Below, one piece after another: positions 32,101-43,620 of a stretch of DNA of 64,000 nucleotides. Each line of letters opens with the position of its first letter. Positions within the stretch are counted from its first letter, which is position 1. The stretch is from positions 166,405,417-166,469,416 of the forward strand of contig CM059186.1 of assembly GCA_030323885.1 (NCBI GenBank), read 5' to 3'. This stretch comes from Branchipolynoe longqiensis (lineage: Eukaryota > Annelida > Polychaeta > Phyllodocida > Polynoidae). The translations under genes were made by a program, and so were the position numbers. The notes beneath the pieces are model-generated. The model did not search any database. It was not told the origin of the DNA and saw nothing but the letters and a program-made list of their open reading frames with translations.

Positions 32101-35100
32101 GTCCCTCACACCCCATGCTCACTATGTCCCTCACCCCCATACTCATTATGTCCCTCACACCCCATACTCACTATGTACCTAACACTCCATTCTCATTATG
32201 TCCCTCACACCCCATACCCACTATGTACCCCACACCCCATACCCACTATTTACCCCACGCCCCATACCCACTATGTACCCCACACCCCATAGCCACAATA
32301 TCCCTCACACCCCATACTCACTATGTCCCTCACACCCCATACTCACTATGTCCCTCACACCCCATACTCACTATGTCCCTCACACCCCATACTCATTATG
32401 TCCCTCACACCCCATACCCACTATGTCCCTCACACCCCATACTCATTATGTCCCTCACACCCCATACTCACTATGTCCCTCACACCACATACTCATTATG
32501 TCCCTCACACCCCGTGCTCATTATGTCCCTCACACTCCATACTCATTATGTCCCTCACACCCCATACTCACTATGTACCTCACACCCCATACTCATTATG
32601 TCCCTCACACCCCATACTCACTATGTCCCTCACACCCCATACTCACTATGTCCCTCACACCCCATACCCACTATGTCCCTCACACCCCATACTCACTATG
32701 TCCCTCACACCCCATACTCATTATGTCCCTCACACCCATACTCACTATGTCCCTCACACCCATACTCACTATGTCCCTCACACCCCATACTCATTATGTC
32801 CCTCACACCCCATACTCATTATGTCCCTCACACCCCATACTCATTATGTCCCTCACACCCCATACTCACTATGTCCCTCACACCCCATACTCACTATGTC
32901 CCACACACCCCATACCCACTATGTCCCTCACACCCCATACTCATTATGTCCCTCACACCCCATACCCACTATGTCCCTCACACCCCATACTCACTATGTC
33001 CCTCACACCCCATACTCACTATGTCCCTCACACCCCATACTCATTATGTCCCTCACACCCCATACTCACTATGTACCTCGCACTGCATACTCATTATGTC
33101 CCTCACACCCCATACTCACTATGTCCCACACACCCCATACTCATTATGTACCTCACACTCCATACTCACTATGTACCTCACACCCCATACTCACTATGTA
33201 CCTCACACCCATACTCATTATGTCGCTCACACCCCATACTCACTATGTCCCTCACACCCATCATATGTCCCTCACACCCCATACCTCATATCACTATGTC
33301 CCTACACACCGTATACCCACTATGTCCCTCACACCCCATACTCACTATGTCCCTCACACCCCATACTCACTATGTCCCTCACACCCCATACTCATTATGT
33401 CCCTCACACCCCATACTCATTATGTCCCTCACACCCCATACCCACTATGTACCTCACACCCCATACTCATTATGTCCCTCACACTCCATACTCATTATGT
33501 CCCTCACACCCATACCCACTGTGTCCCTCACACCCCATACTCAGTATGTCCCTCACACCCCATACTCACTATGTCCCTCACACCCCATACTCATTATGTC
33601 CCTCACACCCTATACTCATTATGTCCCTCACACCCCATGCTCACTATGTCCCTCACCCCCATACTCATTATGTCCCTCACACCCCCTACTCATTATTTCC
33701 CTCACACCCCATACTCATTATGTCCCTCACACCCCATACTCACTATGTACCTCAGACACCATACCCACTATGTCCCACACACCCCATGCCCACTATGCCC
33801 CTCACACCCCATACTCATTATGTCCCTCACACCCCATACCCACTATGTCCCTCACACCCCATACTCACTATGTCCCTCACACCCCATACTCACTATGTCC
33901 CTCACACCCCATACTCATTATGTCCCTCACACCCCATACTCACTATGTACCTCGCACTGCATACTCATTATGTCCCTCACACCCCATACTCACTATGTCC
34001 CACACACCCCATACTCATTATGTACCTCACACTCCATACTCACTATGTACCTCACACCCCATACTCACTATGTACCTCACACTCTATACTCATTATGTCG
34101 CTCACACCCCATACTCACTATGTCCCACACACCTCATGCCCACTATGTCCCTCACACCCCATACTCATTATTTCCCTCACACCCCATACTCATTATGTCC
34201 CTCACACCCCGTACTCACTATGTACCTCAGACCCCATCCCACTACATTGTCCCTCACACTACCCTATGTCCTCACACCCCATACTCACTATGTCCCTCAC
34301 ACCCCATACCCACTATGTCCCTCACACCCCATACTCACTATGTCCCTCACACCCCATACTCACTATGTCCCTCACACCCCATACTCATTATGTCCCTCAC
34401 ACCCCATACTCATTTTGTCCCTCACACCCCATACCCACTTGTTACCTCACACCCCATACTCATTATGTCCCTCACACTCCATACTCATTATGTCCCTCAC
34501 ACCCCATACCCACTATGTCCCTCACACCCCATACTCAGTATGTCCCTCACACCCCCATACTCACTATGTCCCTCACACCCCATACTCATTATGTCCCTCA
34601 CACCCTATACTCATTTATGTCCCTCACACCCCATGCTCACTATGTCCCTCACCCCCATACTCATTATGTCCCTCACACCCCCTACTCATTATTTCCCTCA
34701 CACCCCATACTCATTATGTCCCTCACACCCCATACTCACTATGTACCTCAGACACCATACCCACTATGTCCCACACACCCCATGCCCACTATGCCCCTCA
34801 CACCCCATACTCATTATGTCCCTCACACCCCATACCCACTATGTCCCTCACACCCCATACTCACTATGTCCCTCACACCCCTTACTCACTATGTCCCTCA
34901 CACCCATACTCATTATGTCCCTCCACCCATACTCACTATGTACCTCGCACTGCATACTCATTATGTCCCTCACACCCCATACTCACTATGTCCCACACAC
35001 CCCATACTCATTATGTACCTCACACTCCATACTCACTATGTACCTCACACCCCATACTCACTATGTACCTCACACTCTATACTCATTATGTCGCTCACAC

Positions 35101-35230
35101 CCCATACTCACTATGTCCCACACACCTCATGCCCACTATGTCCCTCACACCCCATACTCATTATGTACCTCACACCCCATACTCACTATGTACCTCACAC
35201 TCCATACTCATTATGTGTCTCACACCCCAT
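29108..35230. repeat. 25-bp satellite, at least 6.1 kb
   Basis: About 245 copies of a 25-bp unit. The left third mostly reads TACCCCACACCCCATACCC, the rest TCCCTCACACCCCATACTC, each followed by a short CTATG or TTATG end. Since 25 is not a multiple of 3, each frame repeats every 75 bp as a 25-residue unit. As the unit lacks stops in all three forward frames, ORFs of 400 to over 1600 codons arise. Blocks of several hundred bases recur within the array (for example around 30820-31100 and 32190-32480; 33640-34130 and 34640-35130), showing segmental duplication. The array runs into the gap. Confidence 0.95.
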
Positions 35231-35730
35231 NNNNNNNNNNNNNNNNNNNNNNNNNNNNNNNNNNNNNNNNNNNNNNNNNNNNNNNNNNNNNNNNNNNNNN
35301 NNNNNNNNNNNNNNNNNNNNNNNNNNNNNNNNNNNNNNNNNNNNNNNNNNNNNNNNNNNNNNNNNNNNNNNNNNNNNNNNNNNNNNNNNNNNNNNNNNNN
35401 NNNNNNNNNNNNNNNNNNNNNNNNNNNNNNNNNNNNNNNNNNNNNNNNNNNNNNNNNNNNNNNNNNNNNNNNNNNNNNNNNNNNNNNNNNNNNNNNNNNN
35501 NNNNNNNNNNNNNNNNNNNNNNNNNNNNNNNNNNNNNNNNNNNNNNNNNNNNNNNNNNNNNNNNNNNNNNNNNNNNNNNNNNNNNNNNNNNNNNNNNNNN
35601 NNNNNNNNNNNNNNNNNNNNNNNNNNNNNNNNNNNNNNNNNNNNNNNNNNNNNNNNNNNNNNNNNNNNNNNNNNNNNNNNNNNNNNNNNNNNNNNNNNNN
35701 NNNNNNNNNNNNNNNNNNNNNNNNNNNNNN
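35231..35730. other. Assembly gap (500 N)
   Basis: Exactly 500 undetermined bases following the 25-bp satellite. The round number suggests a placeholder of unknown true length, so the satellite may be much longer. Confidence 0.98.
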
Positions 35731-36005
35731 TTACTAAAAACCTATTTTTTGTTTGGATTTACTGTGTGTGTGTGCGGCTGTGGTGCTTGCCATTTTGGTT
35801 GTGATGGTTCTCCTCCTCTGGTTGTGTGCCTGTTGGTTACACTTACATACAGATATTCACAAGTAGTCAACCACCTGGCGGTACACAGTGTCATATTATC
35901 CCCTCTCAAAACTCAGCACGCAGAACCATGCAATGTAGGTCAAAGTGGCCTTATTACCTGACCCTCAACGGGTGTCTTTCGATCGTCTTCAGTCGCAGTC
36001 GCCAC
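35731..36005. other. Short unique segment after the gap
   Basis: About 275 bp of ordinary sequence between the gap and copy 2 of the 950-bp element. I see no gene, RNA or repeat in it. Confidence 0.5.
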
Positions 36006-36948
36006 TATAGAATATTACTGGATGCCCGGCCACGTTTGGGGACACCAGAGAATACTACAGAAAACTCTCCCCTTCATATCACTTGTCTATCAACTCATTA
36101 ACCAATGCTAAGGAAGAATGAAGTCAAGACACAGATAAACAGTGGAGAAGTTGTGCTTTACTACAACACCAACTCCTGTCCACCTACCAGTGAACCTATC
36201 ATCCACACCCCTTGCCTTCTAGCCCACACAAGATCTCATTACTACTTTAGCCTGTATAGAAAGCAGTGCTTACAGCTTAGGGACAGGAGTCCTATAGCTG
36301 TGTTCACACTCAATTAGAATAGATGAATTTTGATAGCATCAGACTAGAGTGTCTGGGGTTCCTGCTCAAGAGTAGAGTGCGCCTCACTCCAGAGTCAGGA
36401 GTAGAGTGATCTCTCTCCAGGTGGTCTGAAGCAGAGTCTAGAATTAAGATCTTGGTTTGAGGCTAGTGTGGTCAGAGGGCCAATGGGATGCAGGTGACTG
36501 GGCAGTCCCCAGCCAGCCATCAGGCACCTCCACAGTCAGGGTGGGGTGGCACCCTCCCCCAGTAGGGGTAGCTGTCACTCAACCCAGCTGCAGGTGGTGC
36601 CCTGTGTGTATATGCAAATTAGGCTGGTGGGACCAGCCCAGTGGTCAAGGCAGGGGGGGGCAGCAGGTAGTTATACAGTTACAATAGATCTCTGTTTAAA
36701 ATGGTCTTTTCTCCAATTGCACTCTTTTATGGATGCATAGAGACATATTTCAACAATCATGTACTGCCTCTTATATAGGAACATCTCTTCATTAATCTCA
36801 GGCATAATATATGAACATATATTTCACACAGCTTATATCATGTCATAATGGGAGTGGGATATTATTACTTTTAGTTTATATAACATCGGCCCCACTCTCC
36901 TCTGTCCAATATATATTCTTAACCGAAAAATGCGTATATGTTTTTACA
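36006..36948. mobile_element. 950-bp non-coding interspersed element, copy 2
   Basis: Matches 22902-23851 along its full length, from ATGCCCGGCCACGTTTGG near the start to TTTTTACA at the end. Many substitutions and small indels separate the copies. No clear target duplication is left (flanks CCAC and CCTTG). It abuts the 3' end of a broken Gag-like frame. Confidence 0.7.
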
Positions 36949-38277
36949 CCTTGTTTTCGGGAACTGGGGCTTGGGAACGAAATCCCTCTTGTAGCCGCGG
37001 TTGTCGTTCCAGTTTGAGGCCGGCCTGTCGCCTCGGCCCCTTCCTCGCTGGTTGAACTGGAAGGACGGTCCGCCCCTGAACGGCCTTCCTCCTCTGCGGA
37101 ATCGAAAAATCCGTCCTAGACTTTCTGAACCCTGCTGGGTTTTGGAAGCGACGACTCTTTGCTTCAGTGTTTTTAGCACTCTTGTAGTCGACCTCTACCT
37201 GTTTGTACAGGTAAGCTAGCTGACGCCCCAAACATCTTGGATTTATCAAGCGGTTTGCTCTTGATAGGGGTAGGTCCGGAATACACGGTGTATTCCTTAC
37301 CATCATGGTCCGTTACCTTGTTAGAGCGGGCAACCTCTTTTCCGGCATCTGTGGTGACCGATTTGAAAACGTTTTCAAATCTCCGATGGGTCATGTAGTT
37401 ACTAGCGGCTGCTAACAAAGCTATGCCCCCGGTCCATAACCCGCGCCAAAGACGAGAACTTGTTCTCTGTCTGCATCCTGTTAGCCACAGGGATAACAGA
37501 CGTCAAGGCACCCAAAACTGCCTTATGGATCAGGCAGAGGGAAGTTTCATAACGACGGCGTTCGTCGGAAAGATGAATGCCGGAATCCATCTCTTTGAAA
37601 ACCGAAGCAGGAATGCCCTTAACTCCTGAAATCTGCTCAGTCAACTTGTTGATGACTTCGATCGGTTTTAAACGTAGTGAAATGGCTATTCACCGTTTTG
37701 CGCATCATGGTAGTGGTGCGCACTTTCTGAGCTTTCTTTTTGACAATCTTCTTGCCAGCTGTAACGCCTATTTTGGCGTAGACTCCCCGCTCGTTCCGTG
37801 TCGGGAATCCGACTCGGTGGAAGAAGAGTCGGACGACGAGTCTGAAGAGGAGTCCTTCTTCTTCTTCTTCTTCTTCTTCTTTTTGGACTTTTTGGAGCGC
37901 TTAGAGTTCGCTTTCTTTGTGAACTCGTCACCAGAACTGCTCACTGGGCGGCGTTTCTTGCCCCGCGCTTTCGGTTTCGGAACCTCAGGTGCCGAAAGCG
38001 TGTCCTCTTCGTCCTCAGAAAAGTCTTCCCAATCCTCATCAGGGATTTGGGAAGGATCTGGAAAGGTCTGCGCCTGGAAAAGGCGCATCTTCTCCTCCAT
38101 CATCTCCGCCATTTTCGCCTCCCCCCCCACTGGTTGAGGGGCGTGATCACTGTCTTGATCCGAGGCATGAGCCCCAGGATGTGGGGACGGCGGAGCCGTA
38201 GCCGGTGGAGACGAATCGTAATCCGTAGGGGGGACACCCACCGCTGCAGCGGGCGGCTTATTCCGGCGAGTGGCCAT
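36949..38277 (-). pseudogene. Frameshifted Gag-like ORF of a retroelement
   Basis: Overlapping minus-strand frames can be followed from an ATG at 38277 (MATRRNKPPAAAVG) to about 36949. The N-terminal part is Pro-rich, then acidic (DEDWEDFSEDEED), then has a poly-Lys run (GAA/CTT microsatellite at 37857-37880) and a Ser/Asp stretch. Central pieces (VNKLTEQISG, NYMTHRRFENVFKSV) are spread over shifted frames. The C-terminal part is Arg/Gly-rich (FRRGGRPFRGG, NQRGRGRGDRP), an RNA-binding type tail. The organisation suits a Gag/ORF1 protein, perhaps of a DIRS or Gypsy element, but there is no diagnostic domain. It is cut at its 3' end by the 950-bp element. Confidence 0.5.
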
Positions 38278-39540
38278 CGGGAACTGTAACGAAACCAAAG
38301 CGTTACTAACCCGGAATCATCTCAACTACACAAGTGTAAGCCAGTAAACTGGGTTGAGGAACATGGTACAGAGAACGTGTTTTGCAACGTGTCAGTACAG
38401 GCGTGAAGCTAAATTTGCCGTAGGTGTGTGGTAACGAAACCAACCAAACGGAGGGCATCGATCGTGAGATCGGCCCCTCTCTCTGTTCCGTACACTTCTC
38501 CCACCTGTGGCTACAGCGCCAACAAGTTGGAGAAAATATTACGAAACTCGGAGGTTCGCCTTAAAACCGGTCAGGGGTGTTTATAAAAAAACACCCAGAA
38601 GCATCCCCAACATCATCCTCTATTAGGATCCGGGAGACTTTTCTTAGGAAATGAGCAACTCGGGTTGCCATTTCTCCCTGTCTGAAAAACAGGTGTCGAT
38701 AGAACTCAGTATCGGTTTCGTTTGTGCCAGCGGCACGCAATGTTCTATCCGTAAGTTAAAAAACGTACAAAGTCCAAACAGGACTGAAGAAAGTTCTGAA
38801 CTTTCATAAAAGGATGCTATAGAGCATGATAAACAAAGTTATCGAAGAAAACAGTACTTACTTTTGGATAAAAGCAGTAGTAGTAGATAAATCCTGTGGA
38901 GCAACTCACAAACGTCCTCCCGTTGTGAGTTACTTATGCTAATTGCTGGACCCGGATGTGCTTCCTTCTCCCTAGCCTACGGCTAGCCAGAGGCGGCATA
39001 CCGAGGTAAAATATATATATATATATAAATATCAAAAATTGTCCTTGTGTGGAGTGGATGAGGGAAGATGGAGGGAATTCACTTGTGGAAATCGACTGTT
39101 AGAATTGGGTGTAGTTGATGCTTGGGGTGGGATGGTTGTGAAAGTCTCATAAACCACTCGAGCTGTCCCGTAAACCTGTTCACCCCCACACACACACTCA
39201 CATACACACACAGCGTCCTCTCCTGCGAGGGGGCGGGAGGGAGGAGTCACAGAGTATATGCTTGAAGAATATACTCCGTTCCGCCTCAGTTGTTAGCTGA
39301 ATGGGAGGGGAGGTGAGTGGGAGGGGATAGCTGTGGGGTGATAGTGGAATGAGGTATATGCTTGGAGAGTTAACTTGTGACATCTCAAATGACCCTCCCA
39401 TCCAATGAAAAATAAGAGAAGGAGGTTCCGACCCTCAATACAAAAATGTTTTAAAAAACAAAAAAAAAACACCATCCAATCAAAATGAAGAAGAATATTA
39501 ATATCATGGGGAGGGAGAATGATGCATAATTAACTAGGCG
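38278..39540. other. Upstream region of the Gag-like frame, then intergenic
   Basis: 38278-39000 probably includes the leader or LTR of the broken element: a TATA-like GTTTATAAAAAAAC lies near 38580 on the plus strand, and a small inverted repeat TAGCCTACGGCTA near 38977. A short (AT)n run follows at 39010-39028. 39040-39540 is ordinary sequence with no open frame I trust. Confidence 0.4.
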
Positions 39541-39561
39541 GGGTTTATGCATTCTTGTGAC

Positions 39562-39568
39562 TATAAAA
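39562..39568 (+). promoter_or_regulatory. TATA box of the 39889 gene
   Basis: CTATAAAAAC with TATAAAA at 39562-39568. An initiator-like CTCAGAT lies about 29 bases downstream (predicted start near 39591). The first ATG in good context is at 39889, so the leader would be about 300 nt. Confidence 0.6.
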
Positions 39569-39629
39569 ACTGTAGTTGCAGCAGAAGCTCAGATATCTTT
39601 TCACTTCAGTGAAAATATTTTATTTCACG

Positions 39630-39750
39630 TCAATAGTGTGAGGTGAGATATTACACCGCGTGAGATAGACCTCACACCGCGTGAGATATACATCATACCG
39701 AGTGAGATAGACTGACATCACACCACGTGAGATATACTTCACTCCGTGAA
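39630..39750. repeat. Short repeats in the 5' leader
   Basis: Five imperfect copies of a 20-25 bp word with CACACCGCGTGAGATA, spaced by ACCTC, ACATC and similar, between the TATA box and the ATG. They could be protein- or RNA-binding sites in the leader (inference). Confidence 0.7.
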
Positions 39751-39888
39751 GACGATCTATCCTCCCTTCTTGGAGCGGGAGTGGAATTGGGAGTGGAAGC
39801 GAGATTAGGGGAATCCCCTGGAGACGACAAGTAACGGATTTTCTGACAGTTTTATGTTCAGTGAGTGAGTGAGTGAAGCACTCCCACC

Positions 39889-42669
39889 ATGTCTAAAGGA
39901 GCGAGCTACAAGTATATCCAGCGTCAAAGAAAAGGAGAAGTAGGAGGAGGAGGAGGAGGAGGAGGAGAAGGGTAAGTCGCTATTATTAGTATACTATTAT
40001 TAGTAGACTATTATTCATTCATTCATTCATTCATTCAATCATTCATTCATTCTTTCATTCAGTCATTCATTATTCATTCGATCATTCCACCTTTCATTCC
40101 ACCTTTCATTCTTTCATTCCACCTTTCATTCTTTCATTCCATCTTTCATTCATTCATTCATTCATTCAATCATTCATACCTCTATTCATTCCTCTATTCA
40201 TTCCTCTATTCATTCCTCTATTCATTAATTATTTCATTCGTTTATTACATTAATTTAATTCATCTATTCATTCACTCAGGCATCTACTCATTCATGCATT
40301 CATCCATATATTCTTTCATTAATATATTCCTTCATTCTTTCATTCATTCATTTATTCATTCATTTATTCATTCATTCATTTATTCATTCATTCATCTATT
40401 CATTCATCTTTTCATTCATTCATCTATCAAATAGTTTTCCACGTTTCTTTCATTCGTATAATCATTCGTTCATTCCATCTTTCACTCATTTGTATTTTGT
40501 ATGAACGTTTGAATGTCTAGTCTCGTTTCACATTTTCATATACGATTCACATTTTCATATACGTTTCACGTTTTCATATACGTTTCACGATTTCAAATAC
40601 TTTTCACATTTTCAAATAATTTTCACGTTTTCAAATACTTTTCACGTTTTTCAAATACTTTTCACATTTTCGAATAGTGTGTCTTACTAAATGAAAATAT
40701 CTTACTTTCATCAAATAGATTGAGAAAATGGAGATACTACTGTCGGATGCGAATTTGATTATTATATATTTATTCTCACTCTACTATTCTCCTTTTTTTC
40801 TCTAGATCTGATGCGCTCAAGTACTTCCACTCAAGTCAAAGACGGAACTCGGTGTCGATTGCTGCAATGAAAGATCGAGTGCGACGACTGTCTCTGGCTC
40901 TGGGCAGTTTGGAGAGTGCATTGGAGGAAATGGAGGCAGCAGGCGCCCAACTTCAGTTATCAGCAGTAAGTTTGGCTAGTCGTGCTGACCTCCATTTCCC
41001 GCAGAGTACCGCAATGCGGAAAATGCGCGCTGTTGTACAGCGCAACAATGCGGTGATGCGACGAGTGTTAATTCCGAGCGATATGATTCTGGAGACAAAG
41101 GAGGATGGGAGGATAAACTTAATCAAAAAGAATAACTTTTGGTCTCCCTCTCCCTCTCCTATTCCAATCCTTTCTCCCTCTCCTTCCCCTAGTCTTATTC
41201 CTAATCCGTTACACCTTCCTACTCCCATTCCCACTGTAACTTCTACTCCCTCTGTTTTTTCCATGCCACCTCCTCCTCCTCCTTCTCCTACTCCCATTCC
41301 TCAAACTTCCTTCAATCCCCTTCCCCTCTCCATCTCCAATCTCTCCCCCATCCCCCATCCCAAAACTATTCCTATTTCCATTCCTATCCCCATCAATAGT
41401 CCCTTTTCCATCTCCAATCCTATCTCAATTCTCTTTTCTAGTTATGATGAAGAGAACAACAGCTCCTTCCTTCCTCTTGAGAACTCCACCCCAAATCCTA
41501 GTGTAGATATAATGGATAACAGTGGAATTATCTCTGTCACTGACACTAATAATAGTAATTTTCTCATGGAGTTCTCCCCACCTGCTCCACCTTCTCCACT
41601 AGCTAATGAAAGCCTGATTGATATAATTAATGAGTTTGTAGACAGTTCAAATTCACTCAGCTTTGAGACATTAGTCACAAATTTAAATCTACCTGAAACA
41701 GATAATCAAAATTATAATAATGAAAATTCATTATCAGATGAAGAAATTATGATGGTGAAGCCGGGAGATATTTCTTCTCCTCTGATTCTCCCTCCTTCAC
41801 ACTTTTCCTCATCCCCTCTTTCTTTGAGAGATATTCTAGAGTCAGAGGATGAGGAGAACTCAAAATTTAGGGAGTTACACACTCCTCCTCTTCATTTTAC
41901 TTCTCCCATTTCAATAGCTATATTACATAAACAAAATAGTGCTCTCTCTAGTAGCGAGTCGGCTCTAGAGTGTGCTAGAAAGCTGGTGGAGAGAATGGAT
42001 ATGCAGCATGCTGCTGCTACTGGTGAAGATGCTGATGCTGCTACTGGTGAAGACGTTAAAGTATCTGATGATGAGATTGTTGATATTACTGCTACTGTTG
42101 ATGAAATTGATGAAGATGATATTGTTGTTGCTGATATTGATGCTGATATTGTTGATGATGATATTGATGTTGATGATATTGTTGTTGCTGATATTGTTGT
42201 TGCTGATAATGATGATGATATTGTTGATGTTTCTGATATTGATGATGTTATTGTTGCTGATGAAATATGTGGAGGGAAAAAAAAGCTAGTGATTGAGGGA
42301 GAAGATGAGGAGGATTCAATATGGAAAACCCCTCATCTTATTCGAGCTTTTCGAAAAAAAACACGAGAAGAACGTTGTCAAAAAAATGCATCTGCAATGA
42401 AAGATCTCGTTTCTTATATTCTTCCTCCTAAGAAAAGGGTTTATCTCCCCCCAAAAACACAGGATGATGCTATCATCATGAGCAATAAAGAGGGGGAGTT
42501 TTCAGAGAATGTAGAATTGGAAGGGGAGTATTTCTCCCTTAAACAAAGGAGAAAAGTGAAATTATTCATTCCCCTTAAAAAAAAAAGATCCTTATCTCCA
42601 CCTTCTTCTTATTCTTCTTCTTCTTTGATGCGGAAGAAGGGGGTGAAAGTAAAACTTTCTTTTGAATGA
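39889..42669 (+). CDS. Unknown Ser/Pro- and Asp-rich protein, 648 residues, two exons
   Basis: Exons 39889-39971 and 40806-42669. Donor GAAGG|GTAAGT and acceptor TTCTCTAG agree in phase 2, so the join is convincing. ATG is in good context (CCCACCATGT). Exon 1 encodes MSKGASYKYIQRQRKGE and a Gly run. Next comes a helix-forming stretch (SLALGSLESALEEMEAAGA), a long Ser/Pro/Ile low-complexity region, a central acidic/Asn-rich part, a (D/V/I)-rich block from a GATATTGTTGTT-type repeat (42050-42265), and basic C-terminal clusters (PPKKRVYLPPK, PLKKKRS) like nuclear localisation signals. I do not recognise a family. A nuclear, intrinsically disordered protein is the likely picture. It heads the plus-strand arm of the convergent cassette. 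Confidence 0.7.
40015..40440. repeat. (ATTC)n microsatellite in the intron
   Basis: Degenerate CATT/ATTC tetranucleotide repeats fill half of the intron of the gene at 39889-42669, followed by a run of related TTTCACGTTTTCAAATAC words (about 40520-40670). Confidence 0.9.
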
Positions 42670-42936
42670 TGAAACAACAACTATTACATTTGAGTAGACT
42701 CATTTGAATTAGGAACTGCTTATGATGTTGAAGAATATGATGTTGATAGTGATGAAATCGATGGAAGAAAAGTAATAACCATGTAACTGAGCGAGTGAGA
42801 ATAGATAAAATGAAAAATGTTTTTGAAAACGCGTTAGTTGTTAGACGGAATGAGAGCTATAACCATTGATTTGATTTGAATGAATGAACTTGTATGAGAA
42901 GGTATCGGTGGAAAGGATGATGATGATGATGACGAC

Positions 42937-43290
42937 ATGTGGAAAGTTCTAACTGAATGCAGTCCTCCCTCCAAAAAAAAAAAAGAGCTTTCATCAAGAG
43001 AGGGAGATTTCACTGTTTCCAACATGTGTAATGCGAATATTGAAGTGAGAGTTGATAATAGCGATGAAAATTCAACTAATGAAAATTCAACTAATGAAAA
43101 TAGTATTTTAACTATGTTAATGAGAAAAAGAAAATGTTGGGGCGTGATTCTTATGATGTGCATATTCATTATATCCTTATTTTTCACTGTACTCTTCCCA
43201 ATGAAAGAAATGATTCAAAGTGAAATGTTGTCTAAAATGTTGAATAGAAGCCTTGAATATTATTATTCTATTCAACATCTTCATGTATAA
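42937..43290 (+). CDS. Small single-pass membrane protein, 117 residues, unknown
   Basis: ATG at 42937 to TAA at 43288-43290. The N-terminal 62 residues are polar, with KKKK near 13-16 and Asn-rich NSTNENSTNENS repeats (potential N-glycosylation). A basic anchor RKRK precedes a clear membrane segment at about 67-87 (CWGVILMMCIFIISLFFTVLF has hydrophobic character throughout). About 30 residues follow. The basic residues before the segment suggest N-terminus inside. A poly(A) signal follows 15 bases after the stop. No separate promoter was found, so it may share the upstream transcript. No family recognised. Confidence 0.55.
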   Translation: MWKVLTECSPPSKKKKELSSREGDFTVSNMCNANIEVRVDNSDENSTNENSTNENSILTMLMRKRKCWGVILMMCIFIISLFFTVLFPMKEMIQSEMLSKMLNRSLEYYYSIQHLHV

Positions 43291-43304
43291 AAAAAAAAAT
43301 GTGG

Positions 43305-43310
43305 AATAAA
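43305..43310 (+). terminator. Poly(A) signal for plus-strand genes
   Basis: AATAAA in GGAATAAAAGTC, 15 bases after the stop of the membrane-protein ORF. A second AATAAA is at 43434-43439. These face the minus-strand poly(A) signals about 150 bp away. Confidence 0.65.
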
Positions 43311-43461
43311 AGTCATGAATATTATTATTATTATTATTAGTATTATCATTTATATTATTATTACTATTATTATATTCAACAACATCATTTTATGAGAGAG
43401 AGTATGAATATATTTATATTCAGTCGATATGAAAATAAATGAACATAACAAAGAGAAGTTG

Positions 43462-43488
43462 TTTATTTGCTTTGTTTTGATTTTTATT
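43462..43488 (-). terminator. Poly(A) signals for minus-strand genes
   Basis: Two AATAAA hexamers on the minus strand (43488-43483 and 43467-43462), 133-160 bases past the stop of the PC4-like ORF. Together with the plus-strand signals they define a compact convergent termination zone. Confidence 0.65.
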
Positions 43489-43620
43489 AAACAAAGATAG
43501 CGATTGATGGTATGAACATCTTTGATATATATATATATATATATATAATATGTTAACAGTAAAAGAAGTACTAGTAGTAGTATTAGTAATTTAATTCCTC
43601 TTCCTTCTTCTTCCTCTTCC

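Noticed and set aside
29040..35961. Very long ORFs (up to about 1660 codons) of His/Thr/Pro/Tyr repeats
   Set aside because: They translate the 25-bp satellite in all frames, and some run through the run of N. No start context, splice signals or domain supports a protein.
40953..41297. Gly/Glu-rich minus-strand ORF
   Set aside because: It is the antisense of the Ser/Pro-rich coding region; no independent signals.
41972..42289. Leu/Ile/Met-rich 105-codon ORF looking like a membrane protein
   Set aside because: It is the +1 frame of the GAT/GTT-rich acidic block of the spliced gene at 39889-42669.
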